Assembly (NCBI GenBank): GCA_027487945.1
Contig: JAIYCQ010000032.1
Span: 30,048 to 94,047 of the forward strand
Reading direction: 5' to 3'
Source of the DNA: Caulobacteraceae bacterium
Lineage (GTDB): Bacteria; Pseudomonadota; Alphaproteobacteria; Caulobacterales; Caulobacteraceae
DNA length: 64,000 nt
The notes under the pieces were generated by a model. It was not told the origin of the DNA. It saw only the letters and a program-made list of their open reading frames with translations, and made no database searches. Positions 8,863 through 19,154 of the stretch are shown here, piece after piece (position 1 is the first letter of the stretch; every line of letters starts with the position of its first letter). Both the position numbers and the translations under genes were made by a program.

Positions 8863-9976
8863 TCAGCGTATCGCTGATGCCGATCGCCGCCCGCTGCTCG
8901 GGCGGGATGGAGGCGTGGGTCATGATGGCCGGATGCTCGATCAGGCTTTCCACGCCGCCGAGCGACTCGGCGAGGGTGAACAGCTGCGTCCGCTCCAGCA
9001 CACGCCGGGCGCGGGCAAGGTCGCCGTCGATCTCCACCGAGATAATGCCCCCGAAGCCGGTCATCTGACGCTTCGCCAGCGCATGCTGCGGATGGCTTTC
9101 GAGGCCGGGGTAGATCACGCGCTTCACATCCTCGCGGGCCTCGAGCCATTGGGCGATGCGCAGGGCGCTGGCGCAGTGACGCTCCATCCTGAGCGCGAGC
9201 GTCTTGAGGCCCCGCAGCGCCAGGAAGCTGTCGAACGGGCCGGAGATGGCGCCGACCGCGTTCTGCAGGAAGGTCAGCTGGTCGCGGACCTCGGTGTTCT
9301 CACCCACCGCCACCACGCCGCCGACCATGTCCGAATGGCCGTTCAGGTACTTGGTGGTCGAGTGCAGAACCAGGTCGAAGCCATGCTCCAGCGGCCGTTG
9401 CACGTAAGGGCTGGCGAAGGTGTTGTCGGCGACCGTGATCAGGCCGCGCTTGCCGGCCAGCGCGGCGACGGCTTCCAGGTCCACCAGCCGCAGGGTCGGA
9501 TTGGTCGGGGTCTCGACCCAGATCATCTTCGTCTCGGGACGGATGGCCGCCTCGATATTGGCCACGTCGGTCATGTCAACGAAGCTGAATGACAGGCCAG
9601 CCGACCGCTTCTTCACCCGCTCGAACAGCCGGTAGCTGCCGCCGTAAAGGTCGTCGCTGGCGATGACGTGCGCGCCGCTGTCCAGCATTTCCAGCACCGT
9701 GGCCGCCGCCGCCAGGCCGGAGGCGAAGGCGAAGGCCTGCGTCCCGCTCTCCAGGTCGGCGACACAGCGCTCGAACGCGAAACGGGTCGGGTTCTGGCTG
9801 CGCGCGTACTCGAAGCCCTTGTGCACGCCCGGGCTCTCCTGGGCGTAGGTCGAGGTGGCGTAGATCGGGACCATCACCGCCCCGGTGGTCGGGTCGTGGC
9901 TCTGGCCGCCGTGGATAGTGCGGGTGGCGAAGGCCAGGCGGTTCTTGCCGCCGCCCTCGTGCTTGGGCGTCGTCAT
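8792..9976 (-). CDS. Cystathionine gamma-lyase / gamma-synthase (transsulfuration PLP enzyme)
   Basis: A 394-residue Cys/Met-metabolism PLP enzyme. Key residues are visible: Tyr57 and Arg59 (phosphate-binding YARSQNPTR), Asp184 (ADNTF) and Schiff-base Lys209 (HSTTKYLNGHSD). The C-terminal SLGGVESLIEHPA is typical of the family. The partner gene two bases away encodes cystathionine beta-synthase, which argues for cystathionine gamma-lyase: the pair would convert homocysteine and serine to cysteine (reverse transsulfuration). Sequence alone does not exclude cystathionine gamma-synthase. It is the second gene of a two-gene minus-strand operon. Confidence 0.9.
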   Translation of the reverse strand: MTTPKHEGGGKNRLAFATRTIHGGQSHDPTTGAVMVPIYATSTYAQESPGVHKGFEYARSQNPTRFAFERCVADLESGTQAFAFASGLAAAATVLEMLDSGAHVIASDDLYGGSYRLFERVKKRSAGLSFSFVDMTDVANIEAAIRPETKMIWVETPTNPTLRLVDLEAVAALAGKRGLITVADNTFASPYVQRPLEHGFDLVLHSTTKYLNGHSDMVGGVVAVGENTEVRDQLTFLQNAVGAISGPFDSFLALRGLKTLALRMERHCASALRIAQWLEAREDVKRVIYPGLESHPQHALAKRQMTGFGGIISVEIDGDLARARRVLERTQLFTLAESLGGVESLIEHPAIMTHASIPPEQRAAIGISDTLIRLSVGIEDCSDLISDLDQALSG

Positions 9977-9978
9977 GG

Positions 9979-11367
9979 TCAGGCGCTCCGGCGCAGGTGA
10001 TTGATGAGGTCGACCCGGGTGATCAGGCCGACCAGCCTGTCGCCGTCCATGACCACCGCCACCTGGTCGCGCTCGAACACGGGATTGAGGTTCTCCAGCG
10101 GCTCGCCGACCTGCAGGGTGTGGACATCCCGGGTCATGGCGGCCGAGACGGTCTGGCCGAAGCGGTCGGCGCGGCCCTCGCGCGGGCCGACGGCGTTCAG
10201 AATGTCGCTCTCGTCGAGGATCCCGACCAGCCGGCCCTGGTCAATGACGGGCAGCTGGCTGATGTCGGCGGCCCGCATGCGGTTGTAGGCGGTCAGCAGG
10301 CTGTCGTCCGGCCCGGCGCCGATCACGCCGCCCTCGGAAAAGTCGCGGGCGATCAGATCGCGCAGGTCGCCGTACTTCGGGCGGTCCTCGAAGCCATGGG
10401 CGGCCACCCACATGTCGTTGAACATCTTGGTCAGGTACTTGCCACCCGTGTCGCAGACGAAGGTCGCCACCCGCTGCGGCTCGGTCTGCTCGCGGCAGTA
10501 CCGCAGCGCCGCCGCCAGCAGGGTGCCGGAGGAGGAGCCGGCCAGGATGCCCTCCTTCTCCAGCAGCTCGCGGGCCGTCTCGACGCTCTCACGATCGGGA
10601 ATCTCGTAGGCCTTTGCGACCAGTTCCATCTGGGCGTTGTCGGGGATGAAGTCCTCGCCGATGCCCTCGACGATCCAGCTGCCCGCCTCGCCGTAGGTTC
10701 CGGTGTTGACGTAGTCGTAGAGGATCGAACCCTTCGGATCGGCCAGGATCATCTTCGTCTTCGGCGAGGCCTTCCGGAAAAAGCGGCCGAGACCGGTCAG
10801 GGTGCCGCCCGAGCCGACCCCGACGACCATGGCGTCGATGTCGCCCTCCATCTGGTCGAGGATCTCCGGACCCGTCGTCTGCTCATGGGCCAGCGGGTTG
10901 GCCGGGTTCTCGAACTGGTTGACGAAGAAGCCGCCGGTCTGCTGGGCGATGGTCTGGGCCATGTCCTGATAGTACTCGGGGTGACCCTTGCCGACGTCGG
11001 AGCGGGTGATCCGCACGTCCACGCCCATGGCCCGCAGATGCAGGATCTTCTCCCGCGCCATCTTGTCGGGCACCACCAGGATCAGCTTGAACCCCTTCAC
11101 GCTGGCGACCTGGGCCAGGCCAAGGCCCGTGTTGCCGGCGGTGGCCTCGATGATCGTGCCGCCGGGCTTCAGCCGGCCGTCCCGCTCCGCCGCCTCGATC
11201 ATGGAGAGGGCGATGCGATCCTTGATCGACCCGCCGGGGTTCTGGTTTTCCAGCTTGAGGAACAGCCGGCAGGGGCCGGTGTCGATACGGGTCACCTCGA
11301 CCATCGGCGTATTGCCGATCAGGTCGAGGGACGATCGCGCGGCGCGCGGGAGCGAGCGGTCGGTCAT
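9979..11367 (-). CDS. Cystathionine beta-synthase with C-terminal CBS pair
   Basis: A 462-residue PLP enzyme of the fold-II cysteine synthase/CBS family. Schiff-base Lys49 lies in NPGGSIKDR, the Asn loop is EATAGNTG, and the phosphate-binding loop is GVGSGGTLTG. A regulatory Bateman module of two CBS motifs occupies about residues 340-462. The N-terminal heme domain of the animal enzyme is absent, as usual in bacteria. It joins homocysteine and serine to cystathionine (a cysteine-synthase side activity is possible), and the following gene would process cystathionine. The CBS pair suggests regulation by adenosyl ligands such as S-adenosylmethionine (family knowledge). Confidence 0.92.
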   Translation of the reverse strand: MTDRSLPRAARSSLDLIGNTPMVEVTRIDTGPCRLFLKLENQNPGGSIKDRIALSMIEAAERDGRLKPGGTIIEATAGNTGLGLAQVASVKGFKLILVVPDKMAREKILHLRAMGVDVRITRSDVGKGHPEYYQDMAQTIAQQTGGFFVNQFENPANPLAHEQTTGPEILDQMEGDIDAMVVGVGSGGTLTGLGRFFRKASPKTKMILADPKGSILYDYVNTGTYGEAGSWIVEGIGEDFIPDNAQMELVAKAYEIPDRESVETARELLEKEGILAGSSSGTLLAAALRYCREQTEPQRVATFVCDTGGKYLTKMFNDMWVAAHGFEDRPKYGDLRDLIARDFSEGGVIGAGPDDSLLTAYNRMRAADISQLPVIDQGRLVGILDESDILNAVGPREGRADRFGQTVSAAMTRDVHTLQVGEPLENLNPVFERDQVAVVMDGDRLVGLITRVDLINHLRRSA

Positions 11368-11449
11368 CGGAGGCGAGGGTTCCGCAAAGGAAAGGATTGT
11401 CCCTTGCCTACCGCGCCAGAGGGCACGAAGGAAGCGGGGAAACGGCGTT

Positions 11450-11989
11450 TCAGGAAACGTCCGTGCCCATGAGCGTCGCCAGCCGCCCGGCCAGGAAGGC
11501 GTCCAGATCGCCGCCGCTGTAGAGATATCCCGTAACCCCGGCGCGGCGGGCCGCCTCCATGTCGGAGGCCTTGTCGCCGATCATGATCGCGTCCGACGGC
11601 GCCACGGCGAAGTCGGCCAGGGCCTTGAGCAACATGCCGGGGTTGGGCTTGCGGTCCGGATGGTCGGCGACCCGGTAGCGGGGATCGGGCGCCGCCTCGT
11701 GGTGGGGCGCGAAGTAGATGCGGTCGATCCGCGCGCCCTCGACGGCCAGCTGGCGCAGCATCTCGGCGTGGAAGGCGTGCATCTGGTCTTCGGTATAGTA
11801 GCCCCGGCCGATGCCCGACTGGTTGGTGGTGATCACCGCCACGGCGCCGACGCGGTTCACCCGCGCCACAGCCGCCCGGGCGCCGGGCATCCACTCCAGC
11901 CTGGCGGGGTCGAAGGCGTAGCCTGTATCGACGTTCAGCACGCCATCGCGGTCAAAGATGACGGCGAAGGGGCGGGGGGACCGGGACAT
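11450..11989 (-). CDS. HAD-IIIA phosphatase, GmhB-like (heptose bisphosphatase family)
   Basis: A 179-residue HAD phosphatase of the histidinol-phosphatase/GmhB type. FDRDGVLN carries nucleophile Asp13 and acid Asp15, TTNQSGIGRG is motif II with the substrate loop, and PNPGMLLKAL and MIGDKASDM are the later motifs. Family members dephosphorylate D-glycero-manno-heptose 1,7-bisphosphate on the way to nucleotide-heptose for LPS or other glycans. It diverges from the AGE-type epimerase gene with 39 bases between starts, suggesting joint control of two sugar-metabolic genes. Specificity (alpha or beta anomer, or another sugar phosphate) is not determinable. Confidence 0.82.
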   Translation of the reverse strand: MSRSPRPFAVIFDRDGVLNVDTGYAFDPARLEWMPGARAAVARVNRVGAVAVITTNQSGIGRGYYTEDQMHAFHAEMLRQLAVEGARIDRIYFAPHHEAAPDPRYRVADHPDRKPNPGMLLKALADFAVAPSDAIMIGDKASDMEAARRAGVTGYLYSGGDLDAFLAGRLATLMGTDVS

Positions 11990-12028
11990 GGTTCTTCCAT
12001 ATCATCCGCGCATCGGAGAAAAAGGCCT

Positions 12029-13111
12029 GTGTCTGCTCCGCCCGCCATCCACGTCCTGAATGACCAGCTGAAGCGCTGGCTGTTCGACCATGCGTTGCCG
12101 CTGTGGTCGGAGGTCGGCGTCGACCGTGCGCGGGGCGGCTTCTTCGAGCGTATCGACCTGGCCGGCCGCGCCGTTGAAGCGTCACGCCGGATGCGGGTGG
12201 TGGCGCGGCAGACATGGGTGTTCGCCGCCGCCGGCAGACTGGGCTGGACCGGCCCCTGGCGGGAGACGGTAGCGCACGGCGTGCGGGCGCTGGAGGCCTA
12301 CGCCCGGACCGACGGCCTCTATGGTATTCTGGCGGACGCCGATGGCCGCCTCATCGACGACACCCCCGCGCCCTACGAGCAGGCCTTCGTGCTGTTGGCC
12401 CTGTCGGCCGCGCAGGAGACCTTCGGCGGCGATTTCGAGGCCAGGGCCGTCCGCCTGCGCGAAGCGCTCCTGTCCGCCGGGATCGTGCGGGCCGACGGCG
12501 GCGTGCCCGAGCAGGGATCGCTGCAGGCCAACCCGATGATGCACCTCTTCGAAGCGACGCAGGCCTGGACAAGGCTCAGCGATCAGCCCGGCTGGGCCGC
12601 GCTCGCCGAGACTATCGCTTCCTCGGCCCTGACCCGGATGATCGATCCCGCCACCGGCGGCCTCTGCGAGCAGTACGACGCGGACTGGACGCGGCGCACC
12701 GAGGCGGAGATCGAGCCCGGTCACCAGCTGGAGTGGGGCTGGCTCCTGCTCCAGCACGGCGGGGCCGTGGACGCCGCGCGCCGGCTGATCGAGATCGGTG
12801 AGGGCCGCGGCGTGGACGAGGGCGTGGCCATCGCCAGCCTCGGCCGCGATCTGTCGCCCCGCGACCGTTCGGCCCGGCTCTGGGCCCAGACCGAACGCCT
12901 GCACGCCCATGCCGTCGCCGGTCGGTGGAGCGACATCGCGCCCGCCCTCACGGGTCTGCGCCGGTTCCTCGACACGCCCGTCGCCGGGACCTGGCGAGAC
13001 CGCCTGCGGGCGGACGGATCCTTTGTAGACGAGGCCGCCCCGGGCAGCTCGCTATACCATATCGTCTCGGCGGCGACCGCCCTCGACCGCGCCTGCGGCG
13101 GCGACCGATGA
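12029..13111 (+). CDS. AGE-family (N-acylglucosamine 2-) epimerase/isomerase
   Basis: A 360-residue (alpha/alpha)6-barrel protein of the AGE/cellobiose-epimerase/mannose-isomerase group. Recognisable segments are RGGFFERID, MRVVARQTWVFA, YEQAFVLLALSAA, NPMMHLFEATQAW and EPGHQLEWGWLLLQ, which carry the catalytic His pair and binding Arg/Glu residues of the family. It would interconvert aldose/ketose or C2 epimers of a hexose or its phosphate. The open frame extends far upstream, but similarity begins here at a GTG with GGAGAAAAAGG just before it. The likely role, from the divergent GmhB-like neighbour, is sugar supply for surface glycans. Confidence 0.82.
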   Translation: MSAPPAIHVLNDQLKRWLFDHALPLWSEVGVDRARGGFFERIDLAGRAVEASRRMRVVARQTWVFAAAGRLGWTGPWRETVAHGVRALEAYARTDGLYGILADADGRLIDDTPAPYEQAFVLLALSAAQETFGGDFEARAVRLREALLSAGIVRADGGVPEQGSLQANPMMHLFEATQAWTRLSDQPGWAALAETIASSALTRMIDPATGGLCEQYDADWTRRTEAEIEPGHQLEWGWLLLQHGGAVDAARRLIEIGEGRGVDEGVAIASLGRDLSPRDRSARLWAQTERLHAHAVAGRWSDIAPALTGLRRFLDTPVAGTWRDRLRADGSFVDEAAPGSSLYHIVSAATALDRACGGDR

Positions 13112-13233
13112 AGCCCTTTCAGTTATTCTGACTCCGCCGCAAGGGTTCGCCGCCTTGCGCCGGCCATGCCGCTTCCGTACTTGCCACGGTGAAGGAAGGA
13201 TCGCCGCTCGCGTGGCGACTTCAGGAGTTCTGC

Positions 13234-14211
13234 ATGGCTTCCGACACGTCCACCGCCCTTGCGTCCGCGCGCGGCCCCCGATCCGATGAGACCATGAGCG
13301 CCCCCCTCTCCCCGGCCCGACTGACCCACCTGCAGCGGCTGGAAGCCGAGAGCATCCACATCATGCGCGAGGTGGTGGCCGAGGCCGAACGCCCGGTGAT
13401 GCTCTATTCGATCGGCAAGGACAGCGCGGTGATGCTGCATCTGGCCGCGAAGGCCTTCTATCCCAGCAAGCCGCCCTTCCCGCTGCTGCATGTCGACACC
13501 ACCTGGAAGTTCCAGGCCATGTACGAGATGCGCGAGCGGATGGCCGCCGAGCTCGGGTTCGACCTGCTGGTCCACAAGAACCCCGAGGCCGAGGCGGCCG
13601 GCATCAACCCGTTCGACCACGGCCCGGCCCACACCGACCTGTGGAAGACCGTGGGGCTCAAGCAGGCGCTGGAAAAACACGGCTTCGACGCGGCCTTCGG
13701 CGGCGCCCGCCGCGACGAGGAGAAGAGCCGCGCCAAGGAGCGCATCTTCTCCTTCCGCTCGGCGGAGCAGCGCTGGGACCCCAAGAACCAGCGGCCCGAG
13801 CTCTGGCGCCTCTACAACGCCCGCAAGAACAAGGGCGAGAGCATCCGTGTGTTCCCGATCTCCAACTGGACCGAGCTGGACATCTGGCAATACATCCACC
13901 TGGAGAGCATCCCCATCGTACCGCTCTACTTCTCTGGCGTCCGGCCGGTGGTCGAGCGTGACGGGACGCTGATCATGGTCGACGACGACCGGTTCAGACT
14001 GAAGCCAGGCGAAGTCCCGGAGATGAAGTCGGTGCGGTTCCGCACCCTCGGCTGCTACCCCCTGACCGGCGCGGTCGAGAGCACGGCCTCGACGCTTCCG
14101 GAGATCATCCAGGAAATGCTGCTCACCACCACCAGCGAGCGTCAGGGGCGGGTCATCGACCACGACCAGGCCGCTTCGATGGAGAAGAAGAAGCAGGAGG
14201 GCTACTTCTGA
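13234..14211 (+). CDS. cysD: Sulfate adenylyltransferase subunit 2 (ATP sulfurylase small subunit)
   Basis: A 325-residue PAPS-reductase-fold protein. With CysN it makes adenosine 5'-phosphosulfate (APS) from ATP and sulfate. The PP-loop SIGKDS is at residues 59-64; [47 protein letters not shown] and the C-terminal [13 protein letters not shown] are family hallmarks. I chose ATG 13234 because AGGAG lies seven bases upstream; ATG 13294 fits the E. coli N-terminus better but has a poor ribosome-binding site. The TGA overlaps the cysNC ATG by one base. No cysH (PAPS reductase) is in the window, so supply of sulfate donor for sulfotransfer is possible as well as assimilation. Confidence 0.95.
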   Translation: MASDTSTALASARGPRSDETMSAPLSPARLTHLQRLEAESIHIMREVVAEAERPVMLYSIGKDSAVMLHLAAKAFYPSKPPFPLLHVDTTWKFQAMYEMRERMAAELGFDLLVHKNPEAEAAGINPFDHGPAHTDLWKTVGLKQALEKHGFDAAFGGARRDEEKSRAKERIFSFRSAEQRWDPKNQRPELWRLYNARKNKGESIRVFPISNWTELDIWQYIHLESIPIVPLYFSGVRPVVERDGTLIMVDDDRFRLKPGEVPEMKSVRFRTLGCYPLTGAVESTASTLPEIIQEMLLTTTSERQGRVIDHDQAASMEKKKQEGYF

Positions 14212-16106
14212 TGAGCGCCTACAAGCCCGCCGATCTCGTCGAGACGGACATCGACGCCTACCTGCATCAGCACCAGCACAAGACGCTGCTGCGGTTCATC
14301 ACCTGCGGCAGCGTCGACGACGGCAAGTCGACCCTGATCGGGCGGCTACTCTACGACAGCAAGATGATCTTCGAGGATCAGCTGGCGGCGCTGGAGGCCG
14401 ACAGCAAGAAGGTCGGCACCCAGGGCGGCGCCATCGACTTCGCACTGCTGGTGGACGGTCTGGCCGCCGAACGGGAGCAGGGCATCACCATCGATGTCGC
14501 CTACCGCTTCTTCGCCACCGATCACCGCAAATTCATCGTCGCCGACACCCCGGGCCACGAGCAGTACACCCGCAACATGGTCACCGGCGCCTCGACGGCC
14601 GACGCCGCCGTGGTGCTGATCGACGCCCGCCGCGGCGTGCTCACCCAGACCCGCCGCCACAGCTACCTCGTCAACCTGCTGGGCATCCGCAAGGTGGTGC
14701 TGGCGGTCAACAAGATGGACCTGGTCGACTGGGACCAGTCGATCTTCGACAGCATCGTCGCCGAGTACCGCGACTTCGCCGACCTGATCGGCCTGACCGA
14801 CTTCACCGCCATCCCGATGAGCGCGCTGGACGGCCAGAACATCACCGAGCCCAGCGCCGCCGCACCCTGGTACGACGGGCCGCCCCTCATGCGCTGGCTG
14901 GAGTCGATCGAGGTCGAGGACGCCCTGCCCTCGCAGCCGTTCCGCATGCCGGTGCAGTGGGTCAATCGCCCCAACCTCGACTTCCGCGGCTTCAGCGGCC
15001 AGATCGCCGCCGGCACGGTCAAGCCGGGCGACCGGGTCAAGGTGCTGCCGTCCGGCCGCGAGAGCCGCGTGGCGCGGATCGTCGTGCTGCCGGGCGACCT
15101 GGAAAGCGCCCAGGCGGGCCAGTCGGTGACCATCACCCTGACCGACGAGATCGACGTCTCGCGTGGCGACGTGCTGGTCAGCGCCGATGATCCGTCGCCG
15201 GTCGCCAACCAGTTCGAGTCCACCATCGTCTGGATGGACGACGAGCCGATGCTGCCCGGCCGGCCCTATCTGATGAAGATCGGGGCCCAGACGGTCGCGG
15301 CCACCATCACCGAGCCCAAGTACCGGGTGCAGGTGAACACGCTCGAGCACATCGCCGCCAAGCGGCTGGAGCTCAACGAGATCGGCGTCTGCAACCTCTC
15401 GCTCGACCGGGCGATCCCCTTCGAGGCCTATGCGACGAACCGCGATCTGGGCGGCTTCATCCTGATCGACCGCCTGAGTAACCGCACCGTCGGGGCCGGG
15501 ATGTTGCACTTCGCGCTGCGCCGGGCCGACAACATCCATTGGCAGGCCACCGATGTCCACAAGGCGGCCCGCGCCGCCCAGAAGGGCCAGAAGGGCCGCG
15601 TGGTCTGGTTCACCGGCCTTAGCGGGGCCGGAAAGTCGACGATCGCCAACCTGGTCGAAAAGCGCCTGCATGCGCTGGGGCGCCACACCTACCTGCTGGA
15701 CGGCGACAACGTCCGCCATGGCCTCAACAAGGACCTCGGCTTCACCGAAGAGGACCGTGTCGAGAACATCCGCCGGGTTGCCGAGGTCAGCAAGCTGATG
15801 GTCGACGCCGGGCTGATCGTGCTGACCGCCTTCATCAGCCCCTTCCAGGCCGAGCGCCGGATGGCCCGCGAGATGCTGGAGGACGGCGAGTTCGTCGAGG
15901 TCTACGTCGAAACCCCCCTGGCGGTGGCCGAGCAACGCGACGTGAAGGGTCTCTACAGGAAGGCCCGGGCCGGCGAGCTGAAGAACTTCACCGGCATCGA
16001 CAGCCCCTATGAGGCGCCGGAGAACGCCGAACTGACCGTGGACACCACGACCCTGTCGCCCGTCGAGGCGGCGGAGACTATCGTGGCCTGGCTGGAGCGG
16101 GGGTAG
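14211..16106 (+). CDS. cysNC: Bifunctional ATP sulfurylase GTPase subunit / APS kinase (CysN-CysC, NodQ-like)
   Basis: A 631-residue fusion. Residues 1-440 or so are the EF-Tu-like GTPase CysN: P-loop GSVDDGKST (33-41), DTPGHEQY from about 113, NKMD from about 167, then beta-barrel domains. The last 180 residues are APS kinase CysC: P-loop GLSGAGKS (469-476), then [15 protein letters not shown] and [17 protein letters not shown]. Together with CysD it turns sulfate into PAPS, the universal sulfuryl donor. The same fusion (NodQ) supplies PAPS for Nod-factor sulfation in rhizobia. A sulfotransferase gene in this window at 39.5 kb could be the consumer (inference). Confidence 0.95.
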   Translation: MSAYKPADLVETDIDAYLHQHQHKTLLRFITCGSVDDGKSTLIGRLLYDSKMIFEDQLAALEADSKKVGTQGGAIDFALLVDGLAAEREQGITIDVAYRFFATDHRKFIVADTPGHEQYTRNMVTGASTADAAVVLIDARRGVLTQTRRHSYLVNLLGIRKVVLAVNKMDLVDWDQSIFDSIVAEYRDFADLIGLTDFTAIPMSALDGQNITEPSAAAPWYDGPPLMRWLESIEVEDALPSQPFRMPVQWVNRPNLDFRGFSGQIAAGTVKPGDRVKVLPSGRESRVARIVVLPGDLESAQAGQSVTITLTDEIDVSRGDVLVSADDPSPVANQFESTIVWMDDEPMLPGRPYLMKIGAQTVAATITEPKYRVQVNTLEHIAAKRLELNEIGVCNLSLDRAIPFEAYATNRDLGGFILIDRLSNRTVGAGMLHFALRRADNIHWQATDVHKAARAAQKGQKGRVVWFTGLSGAGKSTIANLVEKRLHALGRHTYLLDGDNVRHGLNKDLGFTEEDRVENIRRVAEVSKLMVDAGLIVLTAFISPFQAERRMAREMLEDGEFVEVYVETPLAVAEQRDVKGLYRKARAGELKNFTGIDSPYEAPENAELTVDTTTLSPVEAAETIVAWLERG

Positions 16107-16116
16107 GGCATCGGTC

Positions 16117-16144
16117 GGGGACATGCACTGAACTGCATGTCCTC
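16117..16144. terminator. Hairpin between convergent cysNC and epimerase genes
   Basis: GGACATGCA and TGCATGTCC form a perfect 9-bp stem around a 6-base loop, extended by a G-U and a G-C pair. It lies in the 47-base gap between two convergent stop codons, so it may end transcription from both sides. There is no clear T-run on either side, so efficiency is uncertain. Confidence 0.5.
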
Positions 16145-16153
16145 GGCAGGGCC

Positions 16154-17167
16154 TTACTTGATGCCGTTGTACCCGCGGTACCACTCGACGAAGTTCTTCA
16201 CGCCCTCTTCGACGGTGACGCGCGGCTTGTAGCCGACGATGTTCTGCAGCTCGCTGACGTCGGCGACGGTGTCGGGCACGTCACCGGGCTGCAGCGGCAG
16301 CATTTCCATGATCGCCTTCTTGCCGAGGCACTCTTCCAGCACCTCGATGTAGCGCAGCAGCTCGACCTGCTCTTCCGCGCCGATGTTGAAGATGCGGTAG
16401 GGGCCGGCGCCGCTGGTGGCCGGGTCGGGCTTCTGGCCGTCCCAGTCGGGGTTCTTGCCCGGCGGGTTGTCCAGGGCCCGGATCACGCCTTCGACGATGT
16501 CGTCGACATAGGTGAAGCTGCGGCTGTGCTTGCCGTGGTTGAAGACCTTGATCGGTTCGCCGGCCAGGATCGCCTTGGTGAACAGGAACAGCGCCATGTC
16601 CGGCCGGCCCCAGGGGCCGTAGACGGTGAAGAAGCGCAGGCCTGTGCAGGGAATGTCGAACAGGTTGGCATAGCTGTGCGCCATCTGCTCGTTGGCCTTC
16701 TTGGTGGCCGCATAGAGGGTCAGCGGATGCTCGGTGCTCTGGTGCTCGGAGAAGGGCATGGCCGTGTTGGCGCCGTAGACCGAGCTGGTCGAGGCGAACA
16801 CCAGATGCTCGACGCCGTTGTGACGGCAGCCCTCGAGGATGTGCAGGAAGCCGGTGACATTGCTCTGCACATAGATGTGCGGGTTCTCGGCCGCGTAGCG
16901 CACGCCCGCCTGGGCGGCCAGATTGATCACCCGGTTGGGCCGGTGCTCGGCGAAGGCCGCTTCCATCGCCGCGCGGTCGGCGAGGTCGATGGTCAGCTGG
17001 ACGTAGCCCGGATGATCGATGTGCCGCGCCAGCCGCGCGCGCTTCAGCGCCGGGTCATAGTAGTCGTTCAGACAGTCGACGCCGATGACGGTATCGCCCC
17101 GCTCGAGCAGGCGCAGCGTGGTCGCCGAGCCGATGAAACCGGCGGACCCGGTGACCATAACCTTCAT
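16154..17167 (-). CDS. UDP-glucuronate 4-epimerase (LpsL/CapI-type SDR)
   Basis: A 337-residue extended short-chain dehydrogenase. The NAD-binding GSAGFIG spans residues 7-13 and the catalytic pair Tyr152/Lys156 lies in [10 protein letters not shown]. Segments [25 protein letters not shown] and [24 protein letters not shown] (here [16 protein letters not shown]) are diagnostic of UDP-glucuronate 4-epimerases, which make UDP-galacturonate. The dehydrogenase gene 20 bases upstream could supply its UDP-uronate substrate, and both would be transcribed together. The product would feed LPS core or exopolysaccharide synthesis. Whether it takes UDP-GlcA or an N-acetylated uronate is open, because the partner looks TviB-like. 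Confidence 0.9.
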   Translation of the reverse strand: MKVMVTGSAGFIGSATTLRLLERGDTVIGVDCLNDYYDPALKRARLARHIDHPGYVQLTIDLADRAAMEAAFAEHRPNRVINLAAQAGVRYAAENPHIYVQSNVTGFLHILEGCRHNGVEHLVFASTSSVYGANTAMPFSEHQSTEHPLTLYAATKKANEQMAHSYANLFDIPCTGLRFFTVYGPWGRPDMALFLFTKAILAGEPIKVFNHGKHSRSFTYVDDIVEGVIRALDNPPGKNPDWDGQKPDPATSGAGPYRIFNIGAEEQVELLRYIEVLEECLGKKAIMEMLPLQPGDVPDTVADVSELQNIVGYKPRVTVEEGVKNFVEWYRGYNGIK

Positions 17168-17187
17168 GGAACTGCTCTTCGTCTGGG

Positions 17188-18465
17188 TCAGAGGCGGCCG
17201 TCGACCGCCTCGCGCGGCAGGGCCGACTTGACGTCATATAGCACGGACGGGTCCTTGCCGAAGGCGCGGATCCCGGCGGCGCCGAGGTCGGTGAACTGGT
17301 GGTGGGCGACCGCCAGGATGATGACGTCGTAGTCGCCGGCCTTCGGCGCCGCGGTCAGCTCGACCCCGTACTCGTGGCGCGCCTCGGCCGCGTCCACCCA
17401 CGGATCATGAATGTCGACGGCCATGGAGTGTTCGGTCAGTTCACTGACGATGTCGACGACCTTGGTGTTGCGCAGGTCCGGGCAGTTCTCCTTGAACGCC
17501 AGGCCGAGGACCAGGGCGCGGGCTCCCACCGGGTTGATCTTCTTGCGCACCATCAGCCGCAGGACCCGGTCGGCGACATAGGCGCCCATCCCGTCGTTGA
17601 TCCGCCGGCCGGCCAGGATCACCTCCGGATGATAGCCGAGCTCCTGGGCCTTGTGGGTCAGGTAGTAGGGGTCGACGCCGATGCAGTGGCCGCCGACGAG
17701 GCCGGGCCGGAAGGGCAGGAAGTTCCACTTGGTGCCCGCCGCCTGCAGCACCTCGAGGGTGTCGATGCCCAGTCGATTGAAGATCATCGCGAACTCGTTG
17801 ATCAGCGCGATGTTCAGGTCCCGTTGGGTGTTCTCGATCACTTTGGCCGCCTCGGCCACGGCGATCGAGCTGGCAAGGTGGGTGCCGGCCGGGACGATGG
17901 CCGAGTAGAGGGCGTCAACGAGGGTCGCGGCCTCCGGCGTCGAGCCGGCGGTGACCTTGGTGATGGTCGAAAGCCGGTGCTCCCGGTCGCCGGGATTGGC
18001 CCGCTCGGGGCTGTAGCCGCAGAAGAAGTCGCGATTGTAGGTCAGGCCGGAGATCCGCTCGAGGATCGGGACGCAGACCTCTTCCGTGCAGCCCGGATAG
18101 ACGGTGCTCTCGTAGATCACCACGGCGCCGGGGGTCAGGTGCGCCGCGATGGCCCGGCTGGCGGCCGAGATGGCGCCCAGATCGGGCCGGCGGGCCTGGT
18201 CGATGGGCGTCGGGACGGTGACGACGAAAATGTTGCGGCCGTCGAGATCCGAAGGGTCGGCGCTGAAGCGCAGCCGGGGCGAGGCCGCCAGTTCGTCGGC
18301 GTCCACCTCCAGGGTGCGATCGTGGCCGCGACGCAGCTCCTCGATACGACCGTTGTCCAGATCATAGCCGACGGTGTCGAAATGCTTGCCGAAGGCGGCG
18401 GCCAGCGGCAGGCCGACATAGCCCAGACCCAGAACGCAGATGCGGGCGTCTTCCAGCGAAATCAT
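17188..18465 (-). CDS. tviB: TviB/WbpO-like UDP-sugar 6-dehydrogenase
   Basis: A 425-residue UDP-glucose/GDP-mannose dehydrogenase-superfamily enzyme. The NAD site GLGYVG is at residues 13-18, [12 protein letters not shown] at 118-129, [16 protein letters not shown] at 209-224, and the catalytic Cys261 lies in [15 protein letters not shown]. Long identical stretches match my memory of TviB of Salmonella Vi capsule, which oxidises UDP-GlcNAc to UDP-GlcNAcA, rather than Ugd. It would supply UDP-HexNAcA (or UDP-GlcA) to the adjacent 4-epimerase. The symbol rests on recalled similarity, not a search. The gene starts a two-gene minus-strand operon. Confidence 0.85.
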   Translation of the reverse strand: MISLEDARICVLGLGYVGLPLAAAFGKHFDTVGYDLDNGRIEELRRGHDRTLEVDADELAASPRLRFSADPSDLDGRNIFVVTVPTPIDQARRPDLGAISAASRAIAAHLTPGAVVIYESTVYPGCTEEVCVPILERISGLTYNRDFFCGYSPERANPGDREHRLSTITKVTAGSTPEAATLVDALYSAIVPAGTHLASSIAVAEAAKVIENTQRDLNIALINEFAMIFNRLGIDTLEVLQAAGTKWNFLPFRPGLVGGHCIGVDPYYLTHKAQELGYHPEVILAGRRINDGMGAYVADRVLRLMVRKKINPVGARALVLGLAFKENCPDLRNTKVVDIVSELTEHSMAVDIHDPWVDAAEARHEYGVELTAAPKAGDYDVIILAVAHHQFTDLGAAGIRAFGKDPSVLYDVKSALPREAVDGRL

Positions 18466-18586
18466 CGACGGGTCCCATACAGGCGGACGGACAGCGCCCG
18501 CCGCAAGGCAATCACCGATCCGGGGCGGGCATGCAAGAGCGGGCGCGCGAATCCGGCCGTGTGAACCGCGCGCTGCGCCGCTCCGG

Positions 18587-19132
18587 TCAATCCTGCCGGG
18601 GCGACCCGACGCGGGTCGAGATCACGCCGTCCCACGGCAGGCGCTTGACGACCAGGGTCGGGCCGGTCGTCGCCTTGGTCGCCTTGTCGTCAGCGTAGAC
18701 GGCGATAACGGTCAGCGGGCGGTCGGTCAGGATCTCGACCTCGCACTGAAGCCGGATGGTCTTGGCGGCGCCGGCGGGCCAGGGCGCGGCCGCGGTCGGG
18801 CGACGGTCCGCCGTGCCACAGCCGGTCGACCCGACCACGATGCTCAGCTTCTGCACCGCACCGGCGGTGTTGGCCGTGGAGGTGCCCGAGGCCTCGATCA
18901 GATACCGGCCGGCGGTCATGGCCGGGATGGTGCAGGCGGTCTGGCTCGCATCCACCCGACGGCAGGCGCTGGCGCCGATATCGGGCTGGGTATAGCCGAC
19001 GAAGGCGCGGGGCGGGCCGAGGGGCGCGGCGGCGACCGGCGCCGGCGAGGCCGGGGCGGTCGTCGGTGTCTGGGCGGCGGGGGCGGCGGCGCCGATCGTG
19101 GCGAGGCCGGCGGCGAGAAACAGGATTCGCAT
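18587..19132 (-). CDS. Secreted protein of unknown function
   Basis: A 181-residue protein with a signal peptide (about residues 1-20, MRILFLAAGLATIGAAAPAA) followed by an Ala/Pro-rich linker. A beta-rich domain follows with three Cys (in SACRRVD, TACTIP and GCGTAD) that could form disulfides, and a fourth in LQCEVEI. The segment IPAMTAGRYLIEASG looks like a domain that binds or scaffolds in the periplasm. I do not recognise a family. I chose this ATG because GGAG lies six bases upstream and the signal peptide starts here. It may be cotranscribed with the small gene ending 22 bases upstream. Confidence 0.7.
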   Translation of the reverse strand: MRILFLAAGLATIGAAAPAAQTPTTAPASPAPVAAAPLGPPRAFVGYTQPDIGASACRRVDASQTACTIPAMTAGRYLIEASGTSTANTAGAVQKLSIVVGSTGCGTADRRPTAAAPWPAGAAKTIRLQCEVEILTDRPLTVIAVYADDKATKATTGPTLVVKRLPWDGVISTRVGSPRQD

Positions 19133-19154
19133 GCTTGGCTCCGGTTCGCGGACG

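Noticed and set aside
11364..11894. Alternative 176-codon frame over the GmhB-like gene
   Set aside because: A frame-shifted shadow; the HAD motifs are all in the 11450-11989 frame.
14346..16184. 612-codon minus-strand frame over cysNC
   Set aside because: Antisense shadow of a fully recognisable bifunctional enzyme.
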